The notes under the pieces are model-generated. The model was not told where the DNA came from, ran no database searches, and worked only from the letters and a program-made list of their open reading frames with translations. Of a stretch of DNA of 64,000 bases, positions 1 through 8,250 are shown piece by piece. This DNA comes from Klugiella xanthotipulae (GTDB lineage Bacteria > Actinomycetota > Actinomycetes > Actinomycetales > Microbacteriaceae), in NCBI RefSeq assembly GCF_006716695.1, contig NZ_VFPN01000002.1:310001-374000 (forward strand), read 5' to 3'. Both the position numbers and the translations under genes were made by a program. Numbering within the stretch: position 1 is the stretch's first letter; every line of letters begins with the position of its first letter.

Positions 1-214
1 AGCGTATTCATTTCCTCACCGTCGGAGAAGTAGAGTGCACGACGCCCCTCCCGCAAGACCGTCTGCACAATCAGTCCTCTCCCTGCCGACCGCTCCACCG
101 AGGCCCCCTCTGTCTCACCGAATGATTCAAAGTTCAGATGGATGCTGTGTTGCTGCCCTCGGCTCCCCCGCACATCCCACGTGCCACGACCAAAGAACTC
201 TCCGCGCGAGACAG
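1..214. other. Unassigned left flank of the IS element
   Basis: No gene is recognised here. The short reading frames have no family signature and none continues the interrupted kdpB on the other side of the insertion sequence. The flank is therefore not the missing front half of kdpB, which suggests that a deletion or rearrangement accompanied or followed the insertion. Confidence 0.4.
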
Positions 215-251
215 TGGTTTGGCCTGGGTTTAGTTCCGACTATTTTGTTCA

Positions 252-1161
252 TCACTCGACGGTTGTCACGAGTGACTGCGCCTCAGCATAGTACGCCGTC
301 TCAACCTCGACCGGGGTTCGCCTGCCTAGCTCGCCGTGGAGGCGCTCATTGTTCCACCACCACACATACTCCAGGGTGGCGAGTTCGACTTCCTCAACTG
401 TTTTCCAGGGGCCACGCATGCGGATGAGTTCTGCTTTGTAGAGCGCGTTCACTGACTCGGCCAGGGCATTATCGTAGCTGTCACCTACGGTCCCCGTTGA
501 AGGAATCGCCCCCAGTTCTCTGACGCGGTTGGAGTAGACCATCGACATGTAGTTCGATCCGTGGTCGCTGTGATGCACGGCCCCGTCGAGCGTTCCACCT
601 GATTGCCAGGCCGCCATCTCAAGCGCCTGCAGCGGCAGTATCTCAGCTTTCAGTGTTGAGGCAACGTTCCAGCCAACGATCTTACGATCAAAGACATCAA
701 TAATGAACGCGGTGTATGCGAACCCAGCCCACGTAGCAACGTAAGTGATGTCACACACCAACAACTTCATTGGCCCGTCGGCCACGAACTGGCGTTCGAC
801 GAGATCACCCGGCAGCTGATCCCTGACGTCACTCGTTGTTGTGAAGGCTCTCTTCGAACGACGTACCCCACGCACTCCGGCGATTTTCATCAGACGCTCG
901 GTTTGGTCGCGTCCGATGACCCACCCTGCTCTGGTGAGGAGGGCGTGCATCTTGCGGCGCCCGTAGACGCTGTAGTGCTGTTTGTGGAGTTGACGGATCT
1001 CGGTGACGAGAATCTCGTCGCGTAGTTTCCTGACCGACGGGAGTCTGTGTTTCGCTGCCCGATATCCTCGGGACGTCAGAAACACGAATTGCCGAGCCCA
1101 GCACACGGCACAGGAACTCAACCCCGAAACGATCACGATAGGTATCGATGAATTGGATCAT
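252..1161 (-). pseudogene. IS3-family transposase OrfB (integrase core), frameshifted
   Basis: OrfB supplies the DDE integrase-type catalytic domain for transposition. Translation starts naturally at ATG 1161, which overlaps the orfA stop as ATGA, and gives the usual OrfB opening MIQFIDTYRDRFGVEF. Near 1080 the coding sense moves to the next frame (a net +1 change, either 2 bases lost or 1 gained), where FLTSRGYRAAKHRLP continues. The catalytic Asp in VCDITYV, the Asp in HHSDHGSNY and the Glu in DNALAES are all present in the second frame. The usual programmed frameshift of this family lies at the orfA-orfB junction, not inside orfB, so this looks like a mutation or a sequence error. Confidence 0.82.
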
Positions 1162-1472
1162 TTCGTTCGTGGCGGGTCGAGTTCCTTGGCGAAAAATATG
1201 CTCGCAGCTCGCAAGACTTCGTTTGCTTTCTTGAGTTCAGCGACTTCGCGGCGCAGTCGCCGGTTCTCCTCGTTCATATCAGTGGTCACGCCGGGTTTTT
1301 GGCCAGTATCGATCAGCGTTTGACGATGCCAGATACGCAGCGTGTCTGGTGAGACACCGAGGAGCTTGCCGACCTGGTTGCTGGCTGCGTTGAGGCTCGT
1401 ATGCTCGGGGAGCGCTTCGGTGAGCATACGCAGCGCGCGTTCACGGAATTCTGGTTCATATTTGTTTGCCAT
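1158..1472 (-). CDS. IS3-family transposase OrfA
   Basis: This 104-residue protein is the DNA-binding subunit of an IS3-type transposase, which recognises the element's terminal repeats. The N-terminal half is a helix-turn-helix region (GKLLGVSPDTLRIWHRQ). The C-terminal half is a leucine-zipper-like coil (ENRRLRREVAELKKANEVLR) used for dimerisation in this family. The stop codon overlaps the start of orfB by 4 bases (ATGA). The frame is intact, unlike orfB. Confidence 0.9.
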   Translation of the reverse strand: MANKYEPEFRERALRMLTEALPEHTSLNAASNQVGKLLGVSPDTLRIWHRQTLIDTGQKPGVTTDMNEENRRLRREVAELKKANEVLRAASIFFAKELDPPRTK

Positions 1473-1521
1473 GGTGTTCCTATCCTTGTTGAAAGTACGG
1501 AACTAAACCCAGGCCAAACCA

Positions 1522-2815
1522 ACGGTCAGTCTGCCGGTGTTGGTCGCCCTGCTCGTATGTCTCATCCCCACAACCATCGGTGCTCTGCTCTCCGCAATCG
1601 GCATCGCGGGTATGGACCGATTGGTTCAACGCAATGTGCTCGCCCTCTCTGGACGGGCAGTTGAGGCGGCGGGAGACGTGACAACCCTGCTGCTCGATAA
1701 GACCGGCACAATCACGTACGGTAACCGGCGCGCCACGGAGTTCCTCCCCCTGGACGGTGTGGACCACGCCGAACTCGTCCACGCGGCGGCGCTCTCCTCG
1801 CTGAGTGACCCCACACCCGAGGGTGCCTCAATCGTGGACCTGGCCACGACGCTCGGCTTCACCGTCCCCGAAACCGTCGAGGCTGTGATCGTGCCCTTCA
1901 CCGCACAGAGTCGCATGAGCGGCCTCGATCTGGCCGATGGCCGGGTGATTCGGAAGGGAGCCGGTAGCGCCGTACTGGCCTGGATGCACGAGTCGGAGGC
2001 CCTGCCCACGGCCGTCTCCGACAATCTGAACTTGGAGGTGGAGCGAGTATCCCAATCGGGCGGAACCCCACTCGTTGTGGCCACGCTCAGCCCCGGCGGT
2101 CGGGGCCGAGTGCTGGGCGTGGTCCACCTGAAGGACGTTGTGAAGGAGGGAATTGCGGAGCGGTTTCGGGAGCTACGGGCCATGGGCATCCGAACCGTGA
2201 TGGTCACGGGAGACAACCCGCTCACCGCCGCCGCGATTGCCGCCGAGGCGGGTGTGGACGACGTCCTCGCCGAGGCCACCCCCGAGGACAAGCTGGAACT
2301 GATTAAGCGCGAGCAGGCCGGTGGCCGCCTCGTGGCGATGACGGGGGACGGTACCAACGATGCTCCCGCACTCGCCCAGGCCGATGTGGGTGTGGCGATG
2401 AACACGGGAACGTCGGCCGCGAAGGAGGCGGGGAACATTGCTCGACATCGTGCGCATCGGCAAGCAACTGCTGATTACCCGAGGGGCGCTCACCACGTTC
2501 TCCATCGCCAACGATGTTGCCAAGTATTTTGCGATTATCCCGGCCATGTTTGTCACGGTTTTTCCCGGGCTGGCGGTCCTCAACATTATGCAGCTGCACT
2601 CACCGGCATCGGCGATCCTCTCGGCGGTGATCTTTAACGCAATCATCATCATCGTGCTGATTCCGCTCGCTCTGCGGGGTGTGGCCTATCGCCCGGCGAG
2701 CGCCCAGAGCATCCTCAGCCGCAACCTTCTTGTCTACGGCCTGGGCGGCGTGATCGCCCCGTTCATCGGCATCAAACTTGTTGACCTCCTGGTCGCTCTC
2801 CTCCCCGGCTTCTGA
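1522..2815 (+). pseudogene. kdpB: kdpB remnant: K+-transporting P-type ATPase subunit B, truncated and frameshifted
   Basis: KdpB is the catalytic ATP-hydrolysing subunit of the high-affinity KdpFABC potassium pump. Reading from the IS border gives [20 protein letters not shown], then the phosphorylation motif DKTGT, then TGDN and [11 protein letters not shown], all in order. The N-terminal half, with the first membrane helices and actuator domain, is missing at the IS. After AKEAGN (base 2436) about 29 bases that should encode a stretch like MVDLDSDPTK are absent, and the C-terminal membrane part continues one frame over from TTG 2438. kdpF and kdpA are not in the window. The product cannot be functional as read. 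Confidence 0.93.
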
Positions 2816-2845
2816 CCGGCACCAACCCTGACGAAAGAACACCTC

Positions 2846-3448
2846 ATGAGTGCACAGCGCATTAACCTTCGCCACTATGGCGTGGCCCTACGGTTCCTTC
2901 TCATCGCAACGGTGGTGCTCGGCATCGGCTACCCACTCGTCGTCACCGCGATTGCCCAGGTGGCCCTCCCGGCGCAGGCCAACGGATCGCTTGTGTCGGC
3001 GGGCGGGGAGACGGTCGGCTCGGCGCTGATTGGACAGTCATTCACGGATGCGAATGGCAACGCACTCCCCGAGTGGTTCCAGTCACGACCCTCCGCCGCG
3101 AACTATGATGCAACAGCCTCTGGCGGCAGCAACCGTGGACCGGAGAACCTCGACCTTATCTCCGCGATCCGCGCGCGCCAGGCGCTCATCGTGGCGGGGG
3201 ATAACGTAACGACGAGCGAGATTCCGGCGGACGCGGTGACCGCATCCGCCTCAGGGCTCGACCCGCACATTAGTGCCGAGTATGCCCGCCTACAGGTACC
3301 CCGAGTGGCCGCGGCGCGCGGGCTCCCGGAAGCCCAGGTCAGCGAGTTGGTGGAGTCTATACTTCAGTCACGGGACCTCGGTTTCCTGGGCGAGCCGACG
3401 GTCAACGTTCTTGACCTCAACATCGCCCTCGCAGAGACGGGCACGTAG
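2846..3448 (+). CDS. kdpC: Potassium-transporting ATPase subunit C
   Basis: KdpC is the single-span accessory subunit of the KdpFABC potassium pump and sits with KdpB in the membrane. The 200-residue protein has one N-terminal membrane helix (about residues 10-32) followed by a periplasm-side type domain with the family's GSALIGQSF and WFQSRPSA stretches. The length is normal. It lies 30 bases after the kdpB remnant and 3 bases before kdpD, so it was part of a kdpBCDE operon. It is intact although its partner kdpB is destroyed, so it is probably a passenger gene now. Confidence 0.92.
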   Translation: MSAQRINLRHYGVALRFLLIATVVLGIGYPLVVTAIAQVALPAQANGSLVSAGGETVGSALIGQSFTDANGNALPEWFQSRPSAANYDATASGGSNRGPENLDLISAIRARQALIVAGDNVTTSEIPADAVTASASGLDPHISAEYARLQVPRVAAARGLPEAQVSELVESILQSRDLGFLGEPTVNVLDLNIALAETGT

Positions 3449-3451
3449 CGG

Positions 3452-5948
3452 ATGGGGCGCGGACGACTTCGGGTTCTCCTCGGTGCGGCACCGGGAGTGG
3501 GCAAGACCTACACGATGCTGGAGGAGGGCCGCCGTCTGCGCGCCGAGGGGCACGATGTGGTCGTTGCACTCGTCGAAACGCACGGGCGCGCCGCGACGGC
3601 CAGCATGGTGGAGGGTCTTGAGGTTCTGCCGCGCGCGATCACGGAGCACCGCGGGGTAGAGCTGAGCGAAATGGATGTCGCCGCCGTGATCGCGCGCGCC
3701 CGAGATTGCTCTCGTGGACGAGCTCGCCCACAATAACGCCCCCGGCTCACGCAATGAGAAGCGCTGGGAGGATGTCCTGGAGCTGCTGGGGGCCGGTATC
3801 AACGTGATGTCAACGATCAACATCCAACACATCGAATCGCTCAACGATGTGGTGGAGAAAATCACGGGGGTGCCACAGCGCGAGACGGTGCCGGATGACT
3901 TCCTGCGGGCCGCCGACCAGGTTGAGGTGATCGACCTCGCGCCACAAGCGCTGCGGGATCGCTTGGCCGAGGGCCATGTGTACCCGGCGGCGCGCATTGA
4001 CGCGGCACTGTCAAACTTCTTCCGTCTGGGCAACCTCACCGCACTGCGCGAGCTGGCTCTCCTGTGGCTGGCTGACGAGGTGGATAGCGCACTCAAGGCA
4101 TACCGAGCCGAGCACGGCATTGACAACAAGTGGGAGGCTCGCGAGCGCGTGGTCGTGGCGCTCACGGGCGGACCGGAGGGCGAGACACTGCTGCGCCGCG
4201 GCGCGCGGATAGCGGCCCGCTCGGCCGGCGGTGAACTCCTCGCCGTGCACGTGGCCGGTCAGGACGGGCTGCACGAACCGCATCCGGGAGCCCTCACCGC
4301 CCAGCGGTCGCTCGTGGAGAAGCTGGGCGGTAGCTACCATCAGGTACTCGGTGACGACATCCCGCGGGCCCTGGTGGACTTTGCCCGTGCGGCCAACGCC
4401 ACGCAACTGGTGATCGGCGTGAGCCGCCGCAGTGGACCACTCACGGCGCTCACCGGGCCGGGGATCGGCGCGACCGTCACCCGGGCCTCCGGCGATATTG
4501 ACGTGCACATCGTCAATCACGCGGCCGCGGGGGGACACTTCGCCCTGCCACGCATCGGTGGGGCGCTCTCGCCCCGGCGGCGGCTCGCGGGTTTCGCACT
4601 CACCGTTGTGGGCGGGCCGCTGCTCACCTGGCTGCTGTCAACTCTGCGCTCCCCCGAGTCGATTACGAGCAATGTCCTCAGTTATCAGCTGCTTGTGGTG
4701 GTCGTGGCCCTCGTGGGCGGCATCTGGCCGGCACTCTGTGCGGCGCTGCTCTCGGGGCTCGCGCTCGACTTCTTCATCATCGAGCCCGTCTACACGATCA
4801 CGGTCGCCCAACCGCTGCATCTGTTTGCGCTCATTCTCTATATCGTGAACGCTTTACTCGTGAGCTACGTCGTGGACCAGGCGGCACGCCGCACGCGGAA
4901 GGCCCAGCGGGCGGCGGCCGAGTCGGAGATGCTGGCAACCGTGGCCGGAAGCGTATTGCGCGGGCAGGACGCCATCGAGGCGCTCCTCACACGCACGCGC
5001 GAAGCATTTTCGCTTGACGGTGTCCGGCTGAGCACCGAGGGGCACACGGTGTGTCAGGATGGCGCGGTTACAGACCCCACCATCCGCAGCATTATCCCGG
5101 TAGGTACCCGCGCCACACTCGAACTTTTTGGCCCCGACCTGGAAGCATCCGAACGCCGCCTTCTCGCAGTCATCACGGCACAGATTGACGCGAGTCTGGA
5201 ACACAGCAACCTGGCACAGACCGCACGCGCGATGGGGACACTCACCGAGGCCGACCGGATGCGCAGTGCCCTGCTGGCCGCGGTCGGACACGATTTGCGC
5301 CGTCCGCTGACCGCCGCCACCGCCGCGGTGAGCGGCCTGCGCTCGACCGATATCGAGTGGTCGGATGCCGACCGCGAAGAATTGCTCGCGACCGCCAGCG
5401 AGAGCCTCGAATCGCTCTCGGGGCTCGTCACGAATCTCCTCGATGTGAGCCGTGTACAGGCCGGGGTGCTCGCTGTCTCGCTCAGCCCCCTCGACGTGGA
5501 GGATGTGGTGCTGCCCGCCCTTGACGAGTTGGGCCTCGGCCCCGGTGAGGTCGAACTCGACCTCCCCCCGGGGCTCACCCCCCTGCTCGCGGATGCTGGC
5601 CTGCTGCAACGGGTGATCGTCAACTTGCTCTCCAATGCCATCCGGTTCGCCCCCGCCGACACGCCCGTGCGCGTGTCGGCGAGCCACTTTGCGGGCACGG
5701 TCGAGATCCGCGTGACCGACCACGGCCCGGGTATCCCGGAAGACCGGCGAGACGACGTATTTGTCCCCTTCCAACGCCTCGGCGACACCGATAACCTCAC
5801 GGGCTTGGGCCTCGGCCTGGCCCTCTCAAAGGGCTTTGTCGAGGGCATGGGCGGCACACTCACCGCCGATGACACGCCCGGGGGCGGGCTCACCATGGTG
5901 GTCTCGCTGACCGCCGCCAGCACACCGTCTTCGCAGGAGCCCGCATGA
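3452..5948 (+). pseudogene. kdpD: kdpD: sensor histidine kinase of potassium uptake, frameshifted
   Basis: KdpD senses potassium limitation and phosphorylates KdpE. The first frame (from ATG 3452) carries the KdpD domain with a Walker A motif, GAAPGVGKTYTM, and runs out of sense near 3705. The second frame resumes at PEIALVDELAH and holds the rest: Usp-like domain, four membrane helices (about 4600-4870), a histidine box GHDLRRPL, and an ATPase domain with NLLSNAIRF, DHGPGIP and GLGLGLAL. The break falls in a GCGCGCGCCC run, and adding one GC unit would restore the frame. This is either slippage in the genome or a sequencing error. Apart from that site the gene is full length and ends in a 4-base overlap with kdpE. 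Confidence 0.9.
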
Positions 5949-6649
5949 AAATCCTGATTGCTGACGATGACCCCCAGATTCTGCGAGCGTTACGCGTCAC
6001 ACTGGGTGCCCGCGGCTACGAGATCGTGACCGCAGCCGACGGGGCCGAGGCGCTCAACCGAGCGATCGAGCAGCACCCGGATCTCGTCATGCTCGACCTC
6101 GGGATGCCCACCCTCGACGGCCTCGACGTGATCGCGGGCCTGCGCGGCTGGAGCCGTGTACCCATCCTCGTGGTGTCGGGACGCACGGGGGCTGCCGACA
6201 AAGTGGATGCGCTCGATGCCGGAGCCGATGACTACGTGACCAAACCGTTCTCAATTGACGAGCTCCTGGCGCGCATCCGGGCGCTCACTCGCCGCAGCCC
6301 AGCCGTCGAGGGGGAACCGCTCGTGTCCCTCGGCGATGTGCGCGTTGACCTCGCAGCCACCCAGGTGGTGCGGCTCACGGAGGCCGGGGGCCGGGAACCC
6401 ATTCGGCTCACCCCCACCGAGTGGCGCATCGTGGAGGTGTTGCTGCGCAACCCCGGCAAGCTCGTGACGAGTGAGGCCCTCCTCACCGAGGTGTGGGGGC
6501 CCACACACACCGGCGATAGCGGGTATATCCGGCTCTACCTGGCCCAACTGCGCAAGAAGCTGGAACCCGAGCCCTCCCGGCCCCGATACCTCATGACGGA
6601 GGCCGGAATGGGCTACCGGTTTGTGCCCGATCCCACGCCGCCCACGTAA
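5945..6649 (+). CDS. kdpE: KDP operon response regulator
   Basis: KdpE is an OmpR-family DNA-binding response regulator that turns on kdpFABC when KdpD phosphorylates it. The 234-residue protein has a receiver domain with the acidic pocket DDD near residue 7, the phospho-acceptor Asp in LVMLDLGMP and the conserved Lys in YVTKPF. A winged-helix output domain follows (LTPTEWRIVEVLLRNPGKLV to GYRFVP). ATG 5945 overlaps the kdpD stop as ATGA. This is the only regulatory gene of the operon that looks undamaged. Confidence 0.93.
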   Translation: MKILIADDDPQILRALRVTLGARGYEIVTAADGAEALNRAIEQHPDLVMLDLGMPTLDGLDVIAGLRGWSRVPILVVSGRTGAADKVDALDAGADDYVTKPFSIDELLARIRALTRRSPAVEGEPLVSLGDVRVDLAATQVVRLTEAGGREPIRLTPTEWRIVEVLLRNPGKLVTSEALLTEVWGPTHTGDSGYIRLYLAQLRKKLEPEPSRPRYLMTEAGMGYRFVPDPTPPT

Positions 6650-6704
6650 CCACCGGCTGCGCTCAGACCTTTCCCGTGTCGGCGGTCGCTGTTAGTGTCA
6701 CCTC

Positions 6705-7307
6705 ATGAGCACCCAGTTCTATACCGCAACCAGTATTGACGGTTTTATCGCGGACGAGCACAATTCTCTGGAGTGGCTGACCAGCCTCGGCGATGCCAAC
6801 GATTCCGATAACGATCACGGCTATTCGGCTTTCTATGCCAACGTTGGTGCGCTTGCAATGGGGTCAACCACCTACGAGTGGCTGCTCAAGAACCTGGTCT
6901 ACGCCAACCCCTTGGCCCCGGCACCCTGGCCTTATGAGAAACCCACCTGGGTGTTGAGCCATCGCGAGTTGCCCGTACTCCCCGGGGCCAACATCCGCTT
7001 CGCCCAGGGCGATATCGCCACCGTCCACACCGAGATGATGACGGCGGCGGGCGGCCAGAACGTGTGGGTGGTGGGTGGTGGCGACCTGGCCGGGCAATTC
7101 TACGACCGGCAACTACTTGACGAGGTGATCCTGTCCGTTGCCCCCGTCACACTCGGCTCCGGTGCGCCTCTTTTCCCCCGCCGAGCAGTCGCCCCTGCAC
7201 TCACCCTGCGCGGCCAGCCCGGCTTCGACGGCACGTTTGTGCAGTTGCACTACGATGTCACCTACCCGGGGGCTAAGAGTTCATCGGCGCAATCCGCTCG
7301 GATATAA
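6705..7307 (+). CDS. Dihydrofolate reductase family protein (RibD C-terminal-like)
   Basis: The 200-residue protein belongs to the family of RibD C-terminal reductases and bacterial dihydrofolate-reductase-like proteins. It starts with YTATSIDGFIADEHNSLEWL, has the substrate-side GSTTYEWL stretch, and contains VWVVGGGDLAGQFY, the glycine-rich NADPH-binding segment. It is a stand-alone gene 55 bases after kdpE with its own ATG. It could reduce a pterin- or pyrimidine-like substrate, but the actual substrate cannot be read from the sequence. It is not a classical FolA. Confidence 0.85.
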   Translation: MSTQFYTATSIDGFIADEHNSLEWLTSLGDANDSDNDHGYSAFYANVGALAMGSTTYEWLLKNLVYANPLAPAPWPYEKPTWVLSHRELPVLPGANIRFAQGDIATVHTEMMTAAGGQNVWVVGGGDLAGQFYDRQLLDEVILSVAPVTLGSGAPLFPRRAVAPALTLRGQPGFDGTFVQLHYDVTYPGAKSSSAQSARI

Positions 7308-7382
7308 CGCCACTCCTGTCAAGCCCTTTCCTCCGCCCCGCTCCGGGCATAGGTTGGTGGAGAGAACACCGAGGAGGAGACC

Positions 7383-7577
7383 GTGTCAGAGAGCTTTGAA
7401 AACACCGACCAGGATCTCGATTTTGATCTGGATCTGGAAACCGCCCTGGAACCGGATCGCCGAGAAGAGCTGCAGGATAACCTGGGACAGGACATCGACG
7501 ACGAGTGGCCCGAGCCCAATGATGGGGGCGAATCCCCCGAGGAACGCGGCATGAATTACCTCCCCGATTTCCCCTAA
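7383..7577 (+). CDS. Small acidic hypothetical protein
   Basis: This 64-residue protein is very acidic, with runs such as DQDLDFDLDLE and GQDIDDEWPEPND. It starts at GTG 7383 behind a strong GAGGAGGAG ribosome-binding site, which supports expression. There is no membrane segment or cysteine. A strong terminator-like hairpin follows within 100 bases, so it is a monocistronic unit. The family is not recognised. Confidence 0.7.
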   Translation: MSESFENTDQDLDFDLDLETALEPDRREELQDNLGQDIDDEWPEPNDGGESPEERGMNYLPDFP

Positions 7578-7654
7578 AACCCACAATTTTCCCGGACCGT
7601 TTCGGGCGAGGCGCGTGTGAAGCATCATGCGTACGCGACGCCCGGGACGTATTG

Positions 7655-7700
7655 GGGTGGCGTGCCACCACCGCTGGCACGCCACCCTCTTGTTTTCTCT
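7655..7700 (+). terminator. Intrinsic terminator-like hairpin
   Basis: A perfect 13-bp stem (7655-7667 with 7675-7687, GGGTGGCGTGCCA) has a 7-base loop and is followed by TCTTGTTTTCT. It lies between the small acidic gene and the convergent SipW operon. Confidence 0.85.
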
Positions 7701-7737
7701 GGGCGGGTACCCGTACGGCAGCGGGTGGGCGATCGGA

Positions 7738-8250
7738 TTAGCGATCAGACATGACGCAGGCTTCGGTTCCGGGTGTTACGGTCGCCGTCAGCCAGGGGGA
7801 TGTCCAGGTTGATCCGCCGGAAATCACGAGCGTTGTCCGAACGGCCACGACATACTTCCCACCCAGAGTTTCGCTGAAAAGGTCACTGTCAAAGGTGCTC
7901 CGATACCCCGACGAGCGCGACCCCGTTGTCGTCACCGAGCCGGTCAGGTTACTGGGAACAGCAACCACCTTTCCACTGCTCACGTACCCGTATTCACGGC
8001 CGGCAGCTGCGGGTGTGCCGGTGGCATACTTCCAGACCATCTGGATGTCGGACGGGCGGCCCGAGTCGTAGGCACACTGCTCCTGACTCACCGGTGCCGC
8101 CAGGGTGAGGGTACCAACCGTTCCCCGACCCGTCTCTACATCCAGCCAGGCCGCCTCGGTGCGCACAGATTCCCGAACTCCCAGCGTGACGGCCAGCAGA
8201 GCTATAGCGAGCACGGCGACGAAGCCAGACCGGGTCCCGCGCCGCGTCAT
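7738..8250 (-). CDS. Small exported protein with SipW-type signal, last gene of the SipW operon
   Basis: This 170-residue protein starts at ATG 8250, which overlaps the upstream signal peptidase stop as ATGA. An N-terminal hydrophobic segment (about residues 9-25) is followed by TEAAWLDVETGRGT. This closely resembles LAAWTDGEVATGT and LAAWNDSEFATGT of the two other exported proteins in the operon. The mature part is rich in Ser, Thr and Gly and contains two cysteines that could pair (QEQCAYDSG near the front and EACVMSD at the end). It is best read as a third, divergent substrate of the co-encoded SipW-like peptidase. No enzymatic motif is visible. Confidence 0.75.
   Translation of the reverse strand: MTRRGTRSGFVAVLAIALLAVTLGVRESVRTEAAWLDVETGRGTVGTLTLAAPVSQEQCAYDSGRPSDIQMVWKYATGTPAAAGREYGYVSSGKVVAVPSNLTGSVTTTGSRSSGYRSTFDSDLFSETLGGKYVVAVRTTLVISGGSTWTSPWLTATVTPGTEACVMSDR

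Larger units (their letters stand above)
215..1521 (-). mobile_element. IS3-family insertion sequence
   Basis: The element is about 1.3 kb and is bounded by perfect 24-bp terminal inverted repeats. The left repeat lies at 215-238 and begins TGGTTTGGCCTGGG; the right repeat, at 1498-1521, is its reverse complement. It carries orfA and orfB on the minus strand in the usual IS3 arrangement. The bases directly outside the repeats (ACAG on the left, ACGG on the right) give no clear 3-4 bp target duplication. The right end abuts kdpB coding sequence in the middle of the gene. Because orfB has a frameshift, this copy is probably not autonomous. Confidence 0.92.

Noticed and set aside
4854-5774. 306-codon minus-strand frame within kdpD
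   Set aside because: It is opposite the KdpD histidine kinase domain, which shows all expected motifs; the antisense product has none.
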